NCBI GenBank assembly: GCA_946542925.1
Contig: CAMNLA010000006.1
Location: 62,001 to 126,000, forward strand
Reading direction: 5' to 3'
Origin: UBA4363 sp002393965
GTDB taxonomy: Bacteria > Bacteroidota > Bacteroidia > Bacteroidales > Paludibacteraceae
Length of the DNA: 64,000 nt
Shown: positions 7,772 through 15,478 of the stretch, piece after piece
Layout: each line of letters begins with the position of its first letter
How positions within the stretch are numbered: the stretch's first letter is position 1
Made by a program: the position numbers and the translations under genes
Notes under the pieces: model-generated
Database searches by the model: none
Told to the model about the DNA's origin: nothing
Seen by the model: the letters and a program-made list of their open reading frames with translations, nothing else

Positions 7772-10700
7772 ATGAAAGATACTGCCAATGGAGCACTGAC
7801 ACGACTGGTTGCCATTTTGAATCAGAATCTCGACCTTGACGATTTGCTTCTCAAGGCCTGCAACGAAATGGTTATCGCTGCCGGTGCCCGTGCGGGATAC
7901 ATCACCTTCGGAGGCAAATCCTACGAATCCAACGACTATTTTACAACCGAACACATTGTCTCCTTCCACGAATCCATTGCCGATGACCTTCTGCTCGAAC
8001 TGCATCTCTTCTTCCTGTCGGCACAACAAGACAACAGCACGTCAGACATCTCACTGATGCTCCGGATCCTGACTGGCGAAGTCTCCAAAAGACGACTCTC
8101 TCTCCTCTTACAGGACAACCGGGAACGAGTCAAGGAACTCAACGGTATTAATCAGACCGCCAGCATCATCGGAAAGGAAGTTTCCATCAGAGAAACCCTG
8201 CAGAAAATATGCAACATTATTCCCAAGTCGCTTCAGTTCCCCGACCTCGCTTGCGCACGCATTACCTATGAGGATACCTCCTACCAAAGCAAAGGATTCT
8301 GCGAAAGTGCCTGGTTCATCAGGGAAAATTTCGTTACGCTCGACGACAGGAAAGGATCCATCGAGGTTTTCTATACTCGGAAATGTCCCGATGCCGACTA
8401 CGGACCGTTCCTGCGGGAAGAAATACGACTGCTTGGCAATATCGGACGACTTATTTGCGGCTATATCAACAACCACAAGGGACGTGAGGTAATGAACAAG
8501 GCCACGCGGCTCGTCGATACGAGCAAACGAGTCAACTACCGCGAGACGTATATCAAGGACCGGCAACCACTGCAACAGTTCTTCAACAAACAGATGCTCG
8601 ACAAGTACATCTACTTCGACATGATGCGCTACAAGGTTAAGAACATTCTGTTTGTCGCCACGCTCTACGATGCCTACATTCTCGAAAGCGAGGACAATTT
8701 CTTCGAACAATTCATGGGGGGAGAGATCTACCAGTTCTCGCTCTTTTCTCTGCCTCGTACCACGGCTGTAACCTCATCCGAGGAGGCGTTGGACATGCTG
8801 CGTACCATGAAGTTCGATCTCGTCATTCTGATGGCTGGACTCGACAAGAAACATCCCGTCGAACTGAGCAAGAAAATACGACGACGCTACAAGAAACTGC
8901 CCGTTTACCTGCTCGTCAACCGTAAAGACGACGTTCGCTTCTTCGAAAATCTTGTTCCCGTCAGCGATAGCATCGACAAAATGTTCGTTTGGAACGGAGA
9001 ATCTCAGATTCTTTTCTCCATCGTCAAGAGCATCGAGGATCGCGCTAACGTCGAGAACGATACAACGATCGGACTCGTTCGCGTAATTCTCCTCATCGAG
9101 GACCGACCTTCCTATTATTCGAAATATTTGCAGTACCTCTATGAGATCGTCTTTGCTCAGATCGAACAGTCTCTTCGCGATGTGATGCACAACGAAATCG
9201 ACAAGATAAGCCGTATGAGATCACGACCGAAGATCCTGCATGCGGCCAACTACGAGGATGCCATGTTCATCTATGAGAAATACAAGGACTTTCTCCTCTG
9301 CGTCGTTACCGATGCGGAATTTGAACGCAACGGAACTCTTGACAAACAAGCCGGCATCAAGTTTATTCGACACGTGCAGAAACAGATGCTCTCGCTTCCG
9401 ATTATCCTTCAGAGCAGCGATACGGAAAACGAAGTTCTGGCAAAACAACTTGGCGTCACTTTCATCGATAAAAACAGCGATACGATCTTCAACGACCTCC
9501 AGCGTTTCCTCATTAGCCAACTCGGATTCGGCGACTTTGTCTTCCGTGATGCCAAGACTGGAAAACCAATTGCAGAAGCTCACACCCTGCAGGAGTTTCT
9601 CAGCATTCTCAAGTACGTGCCCGAGAAGACCATCAAGATGCACTCCGATGAGAACCAGTTCTCGCTTTGGCTCATGTCGCGTGGAGAAATTCGACTGGCT
9701 AAACGAGTAAATCCTCTTTTATACAGCGATTTCGAGGGTGTCGAAGACTATCGGAATAAGATACTCAACCTCTTCAACGAATACGCTGAGGAAAAGAACA
9801 AGGGAAAAGTCCTGAATTTCGACGACGTTCATGAAGTAACCGAGAAGAATATCGTCAGCATGGCCGGAGGGTCTTTCGGAGGGAAAGGACGGGGTCTCGC
9901 TTTCATCAATGTGCTCATCGCTACCTCTGATTTCAGCCAATTCAGCAGCGAAATCAATATTCGTATGCCTAAGACAGTCATCATCGGTACCGATGAGTTC
10001 GACAAATTCATGAAGGACAATGGACTCTTTGCTTTCATCGCAGATCCACATCACTCCTACGCCGACATCCGCAAGGCATTCTACGAAGCCAAACTCTCTG
10101 ACTCCATCTGGACAAAACTGGCACGTTTCCTCTCTCAGACTTCGCGGCCTCTGGCTGTACGTTCTTCCAGCATCTCCGAGGATTCCCTCTCTCAACCGTT
10201 TGCCGGGGTGTTCGACACCTATATTGTGCCGAACAACAACCCCGAAGAAAAGGAGAATCTACAACAACTCGGACATGCCATCAAACTGGTCTATGCATCA
10301 ATCTATTCCAACGAGAGCAAGCATTATTTCGACGCCATCAACCGCAACGTGGAGGAGGAAAAGATGGCTGTCGTACTGCAGGAATTGGTCGGACAGGAAC
10401 ACGACGGATACTACTACCCGAATATCAGCGGAACGGCACAGTCCTATAATTACTATCCGATTGCACACATGAAACCCGAAGAAGGGTTCGCTAATGCTGC
10501 CGTTGGATTGGGATACTACGTCGTAGGAGGACAGAAGTCGTTCCGATTCTCGCCTCGGTATCCGAATATCGACATCTTCAGCACGAAGGACCTGATCAAG
10601 ACGACACAAACCGAGTTTTGTGCCCTAGACCTCAACAAACAACACATCGACTACCTGCTGAACGGCGAAGCCGCTCCGCTTGCGACCCTGCGCATTTCCG

Positions 10701-11530
10701 ATGCCGAACGACACGGAACAATCAAACACTGCGCTTCCGTTTTCAATCCCGAAAACGACAACGTCGAACCGGGACTCTCTTGCCCTGGACCACGTATCAT
10801 CAATTTTGCCAACATTCTCAAATACCACTATATCCCGCTTCCGGAATTGCTCGACGAATTGCTCGGAATAGCACAAGAAGCCATCGGAAGTCCCGTTGAA
10901 ATGGAATGGGCTGTCGACCTCGAACATGCCGAAAACGGGCTTCCTTCTTTCTATCTGCTGCAAATCAAACCAATGGCTTCTGGAACGGCCATCGATGCCA
11001 TTGACATTGGCAAGCCTCAGAAAGGGAAAACACTGCTCTACACCGAAAATAGCCTCGGAAACGGAATCATCAATTCCATTACTGACATCATCTATGCCGA
11101 TCCCGAAAAGTTCGATAAAATGAAAACCCTTGACATGGTTAGGGAAATAGAATATCTGAACAATAAAATGGTACGCAAAAATCGACATTACGTTCTCATC
11201 GGACCGGGACGATGGGGAACTCGCGACCGGTTTTTGGGAATTCCCGTTACTTGGCCACAGATCTCCAATGCCAGAGTCATCGTTGAAATGAGCCTCCCAG
11301 GATTCCCGCTCGACTCCTCGCTCGGAAGCCACTTTTTCCACAATGTCACATCTATGAATATCGGATATTGCTCCATCCAGGACTCTTCGCTTGTCGAGAC
11401 CATCAATTGGAACTTTATCAAAAAACAGAAGCCTTGCGAGGAAACAGAGTTCTTTAAGCATATCCAACTGAAAACTCCGCTGAAAATAAAAATGAATGGA
11501 CGGGAAAGGAAAACACATATTCTCTTATAG
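7772..11530 (+). CDS. Sensor / tandem receiver-like / PEP-pyruvate-binding ATP-grasp fusion protein
   Basis: A 1252-residue soluble multidomain protein. Residues 1-240 look like one or two GAF-type sensory modules; 125-240 (INQTASIIGKE, CARITYEDTSY, KGSIEVFYTRK) resembles the sensor part of some two-component proteins. Residues 290-410 and 425-590 are receiver-like folds. From about 690 comes the PEP-synthase/PPDK-type ATP-grasp domain, with GGSFGGKGRGLAF, RSSSISEDSLSQPFAG near 791 and a C-terminal acid/Gln stretch (EMEWAVDLE, YLLQIKPMA). The tail has the conserved block GPGRWGTRDRFLGIP near 1144. The swivelling phosphohistidine domain and PEP-binding barrel are absent, so it is unlikely to be a PEP synthase despite the usual label. 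Related Bacteroidales proteins as I recall them are about 990 residues and start near residue 280 here, making the N-terminus an addition. The NarL-like gene follows after 54 bases. Confidence 0.85.
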   Translation: MKDTANGALTRLVAILNQNLDLDDLLLKACNEMVIAAGARAGYITFGGKSYESNDYFTTEHIVSFHESIADDLLLELHLFFLSAQQDNSTSDISLMLRILTGEVSKRRLSLLLQDNRERVKELNGINQTASIIGKEVSIRETLQKICNIIPKSLQFPDLACARITYEDTSYQSKGFCESAWFIRENFVTLDDRKGSIEVFYTRKCPDADYGPFLREEIRLLGNIGRLICGYINNHKGREVMNKATRLVDTSKRVNYRETYIKDRQPLQQFFNKQMLDKYIYFDMMRYKVKNILFVATLYDAYILESEDNFFEQFMGGEIYQFSLFSLPRTTAVTSSEEALDMLRTMKFDLVILMAGLDKKHPVELSKKIRRRYKKLPVYLLVNRKDDVRFFENLVPVSDSIDKMFVWNGESQILFSIVKSIEDRANVENDTTIGLVRVILLIEDRPSYYSKYLQYLYEIVFAQIEQSLRDVMHNEIDKISRMRSRPKILHAANYEDAMFIYEKYKDFLLCVVTDAEFERNGTLDKQAGIKFIRHVQKQMLSLPIILQSSDTENEVLAKQLGVTFIDKNSDTIFNDLQRFLISQLGFGDFVFRDAKTGKPIAEAHTLQEFLSILKYVPEKTIKMHSDENQFSLWLMSRGEIRLAKRVNPLLYSDFEGVEDYRNKILNLFNEYAEEKNKGKVLNFDDVHEVTEKNIVSMAGGSFGGKGRGLAFINVLIATSDFSQFSSEINIRMPKTVIIGTDEFDKFMKDNGLFAFIADPHHSYADIRKAFYEAKLSDSIWTKLARFLSQTSRPLAVRSSSISEDSLSQPFAGVFDTYIVPNNNPEEKENLQQLGHAIKLVYASIYSNESKHYFDAINRNVEEEKMAVVLQELVGQEHDGYYYPNISGTAQSYNYYPIAHMKPEEGFANAAVGLGYYVVGGQKSFRFSPRYPNIDIFSTKDLIKTTQTEFCALDLNKQHIDYLLNGEAAPLATLRISDAERHGTIKHCASVFNPENDNVEPGLSCPGPRIINFANILKYHYIPLPELLDELLGIAQEAIGSPVEMEWAVDLEHAENGLPSFYLLQIKPMASGTAIDAIDIGKPQKGKTLLYTENSLGNGIINSITDIIYADPEKFDKMKTLDMVREIEYLNNKMVRKNRHYVLIGPGRWGTRDRFLGIPVTWPQISNARVIVEMSLPGFPLDSSLGSHFFHNVTSMNIGYCSIQDSSLVETINWNFIKKQKPCEETEFFKHIQLKTPLKIKMNGRERKTHILL

Positions 11531-11584
11531 ACAGACTAATCCTCCCTATTCATCAGATAAAATACGAAATAATGACAGGACAAT

Positions 11585-12238
11585 ATGATAACGATAGGTG
11601 TCTTTGATAAACAGAAAGTAATGCGAGAAGCGATCTGCTCGCTCTTGGCCACGAACGAGGAATTCCTGCCGAAAGCAGTAACTCCGGAAACGGAAGATCT
11701 ACTCGCCGAGGTAGGGAATGAGGGGTTCAACATCCTGCTTTTCAATATCTATACCCCACAGTTTGAGGAAATGAGGTTTATTTCTCAAATTCATTCCACC
11801 TGTCCTAGGACACGAGTCCTCGTCCTCTCGCAGAACAACGAAGAGGAACTGATTCTGAAAACCATTAAGGCAGGAGCAAAAGGATTCCTCGATGCCAATG
11901 CCGGGAAAAACGAACTGTTTGAAGCCATCTACACCCTTCGCGGAGGATACGATTTCTACAGCGAAAGCATCACGCACATGCTCCTCGGAAAATACCTCAA
12001 GAAGATTAAAAACAAAGAAACGGTCGAAGCTCCTGGCGTCGAAGCTCTTAGCCAGCGACAGATTGAAATCATCCGAATGTGGGGTAACAACATGAGCAAC
12101 AAGGAAATCGCCGATAAACTTTTCATCTCTGTACGAACCGTCGAAAGCCACAAGAACCACATCATGCAACGGCTCAATCTCAAGACGAATATTGACATGA
12201 TTAAATTCGGCATACGCAACAATCTGATCGATATTTGA
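11585..12238 (+). CDS. NarL/LuxR-family response regulator with degenerate receiver
   Basis: 217 residues. The C-terminal 65 residues form a clear LuxR-type helix-turn-helix (LSQRQIEIIRMWGNN, MSNKEIADKLFISVRTVES), so it binds DNA. The N-terminal receiver fold is recognisable but lacks its chemistry: the phosphoacceptor Asp is Asn at about 54 (ILLFNIYTP), only one acidic residue is left at the first strand (VFDKQ), and the conserved Lys after strand 5 is missing (GAKGFLDAN). It is therefore probably not controlled by Asp phosphorylation. It follows the large sensor/ATP-grasp gene with no promoter motif between them, suggesting one operon and a shared signal. A perfect terminator follows. Confidence 0.9.
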   Translation: MITIGVFDKQKVMREAICSLLATNEEFLPKAVTPETEDLLAEVGNEGFNILLFNIYTPQFEEMRFISQIHSTCPRTRVLVLSQNNEEELILKTIKAGAKGFLDANAGKNELFEAIYTLRGGYDFYSESITHMLLGKYLKKIKNKETVEAPGVEALSQRQIEIIRMWGNNMSNKEIADKLFISVRTVESHKNHIMQRLNLKTNIDMIKFGIRNNLIDI

Positions 12239-12253
12239 ATCCCACTCTTCTAT

Positions 12254-12297
12254 AATAAAGGAAAAGGACAGCTGCTGTGCTGTCCTTTTCCTTTATT
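12254..12297. terminator. Bidirectional intrinsic terminator
   Basis: A perfect 19-base inverted repeat (12254-12272 with 12279-12297) with a 6-base loop lies between the convergent NarL-like gene and ruvB. A- and T-rich stem ends give U-tracts in both directions. Confidence 0.85.
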
Positions 12298-12313
12298 CAT
12301 CCCCCTCCTTCGG

Positions 12314-13336
12314 CTATTCATCAAAAAGACTTCTTTGGCTGGCACCACGCCTCCGGTTCAGATGCTCGTACGCCATATCGGTAACCTCACGTCCTCGAGG
12401 CGTCCGCTTCAGGAATCCCTCTTTAATCAGAAACGGCTCATACACCTCTTCAATCGTCCCGGCATCCTCGCTCAATGCAGTCGCTATGGTTGTCAGTCCG
12501 ACAGGGCCTCCGTTGAATTTGTCTATCACCGTGAGCAACAGTTTGTTGTCTATCTCGTCAAGACCGAACTTATCAATGTTCAACGCCTCCAACGCATATT
12601 TTGCTATCGATACGTCTATTCGGCCATTTCCCTTTACTTGGGCAAAGTCTCGCACCCGACGTATCAACGCATTGGCAATTCGAGGCGTGCCGCGACTGCG
12701 GCTCGCTATCTCTGCTGCTGCCTCTCTGACACAATCAACATTCATCAGTCTCGACGACCGAAGGATTATCTTTGTCAAGACGTCTTCATCATAATACTCC
12801 AAATGACAGTTGATTCCGAAACGGGCTCGTAGTGGCGCTGTCAGCAGACCGCTGCGCGTCGTCGCGCCTATCAGCGTGAACGGATTCAGGTCTATCTGAA
12901 TAGAACGGGCAGAAGGACCTTTGTCGATCATGATGTCTATGCGGTAATCTTCCATCGCCGAATATAGATACTCCTCTACCAATGGACTTAATCGGTGTAT
13001 TTCATCAATGAAAAGGACATCATTTGGCTCCAGAGACGTGAGGATACCTGCAAGGTCTCCCGGTTTGTCAAGCACCGGACCGGAAGTAATCTTAAAGCCT
13101 ACTCCCAACTCATTGGCAATAATGTTCGAGAGCGTTGTCTTTCCCAGACCAGGAGGACCATGTAACAATACATGATCCAATGGTTCCTGCCGCATCTTGG
13201 CTGCGTCCACGAAAATACGCAGGTTTTCCACTATTTTGTTCTGACCGCTGAAGTCGGAAAAGGATAAGGGACGCAAAGCGTTTTCAAAGTCCGTCTCTCG
13301 CTGCTGATTCCGTATGTCAAAAGATTCGTCTTCCAT
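12314..13336 (-). CDS. ruvB: Holliday junction branch migration helicase subunit RuvB
   Basis: AAA+ motor that with RuvA drives Holliday junction migration in recombinational repair. 340 residues from MEDESFDIRN. Walker A GPPGLGKTTLSN, Walker B VLFIDEIHRLSP, sensor/arginine-finger segment GATTRSGLLTAPLRARFG and a C-terminal winged helix (DAGTIEEVYEPFLI, KRTPRGREVT) are all present. The frame extends ten codons upstream (MGKRPQTKKK), but homologues begin with the MED/MEE-FxIR sequence, so the ATG at 13336 is chosen. It lies 60 bases downstream of gldA on the same strand; ruvA and ruvC are not in the window. Confidence 0.97.
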   Translation of the reverse strand: MEDESFDIRNQQRETDFENALRPLSFSDFSGQNKIVENLRIFVDAAKMRQEPLDHVLLHGPPGLGKTTLSNIIANELGVGFKITSGPVLDKPGDLAGILTSLEPNDVLFIDEIHRLSPLVEEYLYSAMEDYRIDIMIDKGPSARSIQIDLNPFTLIGATTRSGLLTAPLRARFGINCHLEYYDEDVLTKIILRSSRLMNVDCVREAAAEIASRSRGTPRIANALIRRVRDFAQVKGNGRIDVSIAKYALEALNIDKFGLDEIDNKLLLTVIDKFNGGPVGLTTIATALSEDAGTIEEVYEPFLIKEGFLKRTPRGREVTDMAYEHLNRRRGASQRSLFDE

Positions 13337-13396
13337 CTTCTTTTTTGTTTGTGGCCGTTTTCCCATCTCCTCAGGACAGAACTGCCTTTTTGAGAA

Positions 13397-14302
13397 TCAC
13401 TTACTGGTAAAGTCTCGGAAAACATCCTCCATGTCTCGCTCCTGCAACGACAAAGTCAGCAGGGTGTTCCCTTTTTTAAACACATGACTGGACAGGTCTC
13501 CGCGGATGTCTCCTTCGCTCTCCATCGTGAAGACACATGGCCTCTCCTTCCGAATCTTCCTGATGCCGGAAAGACCATCAAAGAAACTTTCTTCTACGTC
13601 ATCTCCCAGTTCCACCGTCAGAAAGACTCGGTTCGACTCCCTTGACGACACCATCTGACGCTCACTCTGATCTGCCACGATCCGACCTTCATTGATGATG
13701 ATGACTCGGTCACAGATGGCTTTCACCTCCTGCATGATATGGGTGGAAAGCATGACCGTTTTCTCTTTCCCGATATCAGATATCAATTGTCGCACTTCTG
13801 CCAGCTGATTCGGATCTAGACCTGTCGTCGGCTCATCCAGAATCAGAACCTGAGGGTCGTGAATCAGAGCCTGTGCCAGACCCACTCGCTGACGGTATCC
13901 CTTACTCAGCTCTCCGATTCGCTTCGTGCTTTCCGGAGTCAGGCCAACCCTGTCCACTATCTCATTCACCCGACGATTCAAGTGGTCCAGGCCATATAGC
14001 CGACCTACATACGACAGGTATTCCTTGACATACATCTCCAGATACAAAGGATTATGTTCTGGTAAGTAGCCTATCTGACGCTTTACCTCTATCGGATTCT
14101 CCGACACCTCCATTCCGCACACTTTCACTTCCCCCTTGTCATACGGAAGATAACCCGTAATACACTTCATGGTCGTTGACTTTCCTGCTCCATTCGGACC
14201 AATGAAACCGACTATCTCTCCCGTCGCAATCGAGAACGAAACGTCTTTCAGCACATGCTGACGGCCATAACTCTTGTTTAGTAGGCTGATGCTAATGGAC
14301 AT
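13397..14302 (-). CDS. gldA: GldA-type ABC transporter ATP-binding protein
   Basis: ATP-binding subunit of an ABC-2-type exporter, 301 residues. Walker A GPNGAGKSTTMKCI, Q-loop region GYLPEHNPLY, signature ELSKGYRQRVG and Walker B VLILDEPTTGLDPNQ are intact, and a C-terminal regulatory domain of about 80 residues follows. Close relatives are the gliding-motility ATPase GldA, which works with permease GldF and GldG; the same family is common in non-gliding Bacteroidales. No permease gene is adjacent: ruvB follows and the M23 gene precedes. The partner must be elsewhere, and a gliding role is not implied. Confidence 0.85.
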   Translation of the reverse strand: MSISISLLNKSYGRQHVLKDVSFSIATGEIVGFIGPNGAGKSTTMKCITGYLPYDKGEVKVCGMEVSENPIEVKRQIGYLPEHNPLYLEMYVKEYLSYVGRLYGLDHLNRRVNEIVDRVGLTPESTKRIGELSKGYRQRVGLAQALIHDPQVLILDEPTTGLDPNQLAEVRQLISDIGKEKTVMLSTHIMQEVKAICDRVIIINEGRIVADQSERQMVSSRESNRVFLTVELGDDVEESFFDGLSGIRKIRKERPCVFTMESEGDIRGDLSSHVFKKGNTLLTLSLQERDMEDVFRDFTSK

Positions 14303-14336
14303 AGTTCCTTTGTAGATAATTCTTTTTATAGAGGAA

Positions 14337-14344
14337 CAAATTTA
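14337..14344 (-). promoter_or_regulatory. -7 element for gldA-ruvB
   Basis: The minus strand reads TAAATTTG, 35 bases before the gldA start and just after the terminator of the upstream gene. Confidence 0.5.
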
Positions 14345-14350
14345 ATAAAA

Positions 14351-14380
14351 ATGTGCGACCCTTTTTTAAGTGTCGCACAT
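14351..14380 (-). terminator. Intrinsic terminator after the M23/LysM gene
   Basis: A 9-base stem ATGTGCGAC / GTCGCACAT with a 12-base loop is followed on the minus strand by a U-rich stretch. It separates the M23 gene from gldA. Confidence 0.7.
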
Positions 14381-14413
14381 CCTATCTCTTTTTTCTTCTC
14401 TGTTATCACTTCC

Positions 14414-15352
14414 TTAACTGCAACGCAATCGCTGGCCCGGACGAAGAACCGAACGTCGTGACAGTCGATTCAGGCGGCAAAGTTCCTTCACGCTGACTCC
14501 ATATCGGGAGGCAATTCCCGACAGAGTTTCTCCTTTGCGCACCTTATGATAGCGTGCTCCCCTCGACGAGGAATGACGATGATTCGATGAGGAACGATAC
14601 GAACGACCCCCGTATGCCCAATCGAACGAATTGCGCTTTACAAGAAAATAATTGTCCGCAATGGCCTTATTCTCCTGGAAATCAAACAATTTTTCTGGAT
14701 TGATTGGATTGCCTAAGAAACGAGCCTCGAAATGTAGGTGAGGACCCGTGCTGCGACCCGTGCTGCCTCCAAGACCAATGGTCTGGCCTGCCACCACTGA
14801 CTGACCCTGAAACACCTTGATCTCCGACAAGTGGCCATAAACCGTCTCCAGCCCGTTCGGGTGACGAATCACCACGTAATATCCATATCCGCCACGATCA
14901 TACCGGGTGATACGGACCTTTCCGTCAAAGGCAGCTCCCACAGGATCTCCCGTGTGCAACGCTATGTCAATTCCGTAATGGTTGCGACTTCCGCGCGGAC
15001 CGAAATGAGAAGTGGTTGAGCCAATCACCGGCGCCACATATCCCTTACAACTGATGACTACCGAGTCCGGAACTTCACTTACTTCTACGCGGTTGGCATT
15101 CACTCCTGACGTGCCCCACGCTCCTTCATATAAGTCATCGGCAGGATTGTCTCCCGACATATAACTGCTTCGCGATTCCTGTGCGTCTAATTCTATGTAA
15201 CGGGAAATAACGGAGTCTAAAAGATGATTCTGACGTTGATAATAAGTATTGTTTGCTGTTGCTCTTGTGCGCTGTCTGTTATTTTGGGCGGTAACAGTCG
15301 TCGCCGTGGTCAAGGCAACAAGCGAAAGAGCAAATAGAATGGGTTTTATCAT
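14414..15352 (-). CDS. Secreted M23 metallopeptidase with C-terminal LysM domain
   Basis: Probable periplasmic peptidoglycan DD-endopeptidase or an activator of cell-wall hydrolases. 312 residues begin with a signal peptide (MIKPILFALSLVALTTATTV, cleavage after TAQ). The lysostaphin-like domain at about 110-220 has the zinc motifs RNHYGIDIAL and GPHLHFEAR plus the VYGHLSE histidine, so it looks catalytically complete. After a Ser/Arg/His-rich linker comes one LysM repeat (YHKVRKGETLSGIASRYGVS, ending LRPGQRLRCS) that binds glycan strands. It has its own promoter and terminator, so it is monocistronic. Confidence 0.93.
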   Translation of the reverse strand: MIKPILFALSLVALTTATTVTAQNNRQRTRATANNTYYQRQNHLLDSVISRYIELDAQESRSSYMSGDNPADDLYEGAWGTSGVNANRVEVSEVPDSVVISCKGYVAPVIGSTTSHFGPRGSRNHYGIDIALHTGDPVGAAFDGKVRITRYDRGGYGYYVVIRHPNGLETVYGHLSEIKVFQGQSVVAGQTIGLGGSTGRSTGPHLHFEARFLGNPINPEKLFDFQENKAIADNYFLVKRNSFDWAYGGRSYRSSSNHRHSSSRGARYHKVRKGETLSGIASRYGVSVKELCRLNRLSRRSVLRPGQRLRCS

Positions 15353-15431
15353 AAGTATTAAATCTGTTTTTGGGGTCGTTGTCTCATTGGCCTTTTTTTG
15401 ACCAAAAAAGATTTTTTCTCTTTAAGACGCC

Positions 15432-15463
15432 CAAATATAGACTTTTATTTCACCTAAAACAAA
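15432..15463 (-). promoter_or_regulatory. Promoter of the M23/LysM gene
   Basis: On the minus strand a -33 TTTG (15460-15463) and a -7 TATATTTG (15432-15439) are separated by 20 bases, matching the Bacteroidota vegetative promoter. The leader would be about 70 bases. Confidence 0.65.
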
Positions 15464-15478
15464 CAAAAACCCGTTTTT

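Noticed and set aside
10625..11518. 297-codon minus-strand frame antisense to the sensor/ATP-grasp fusion
   Set aside because: Shadow frame opposite a well-supported gene; no domain recognised.
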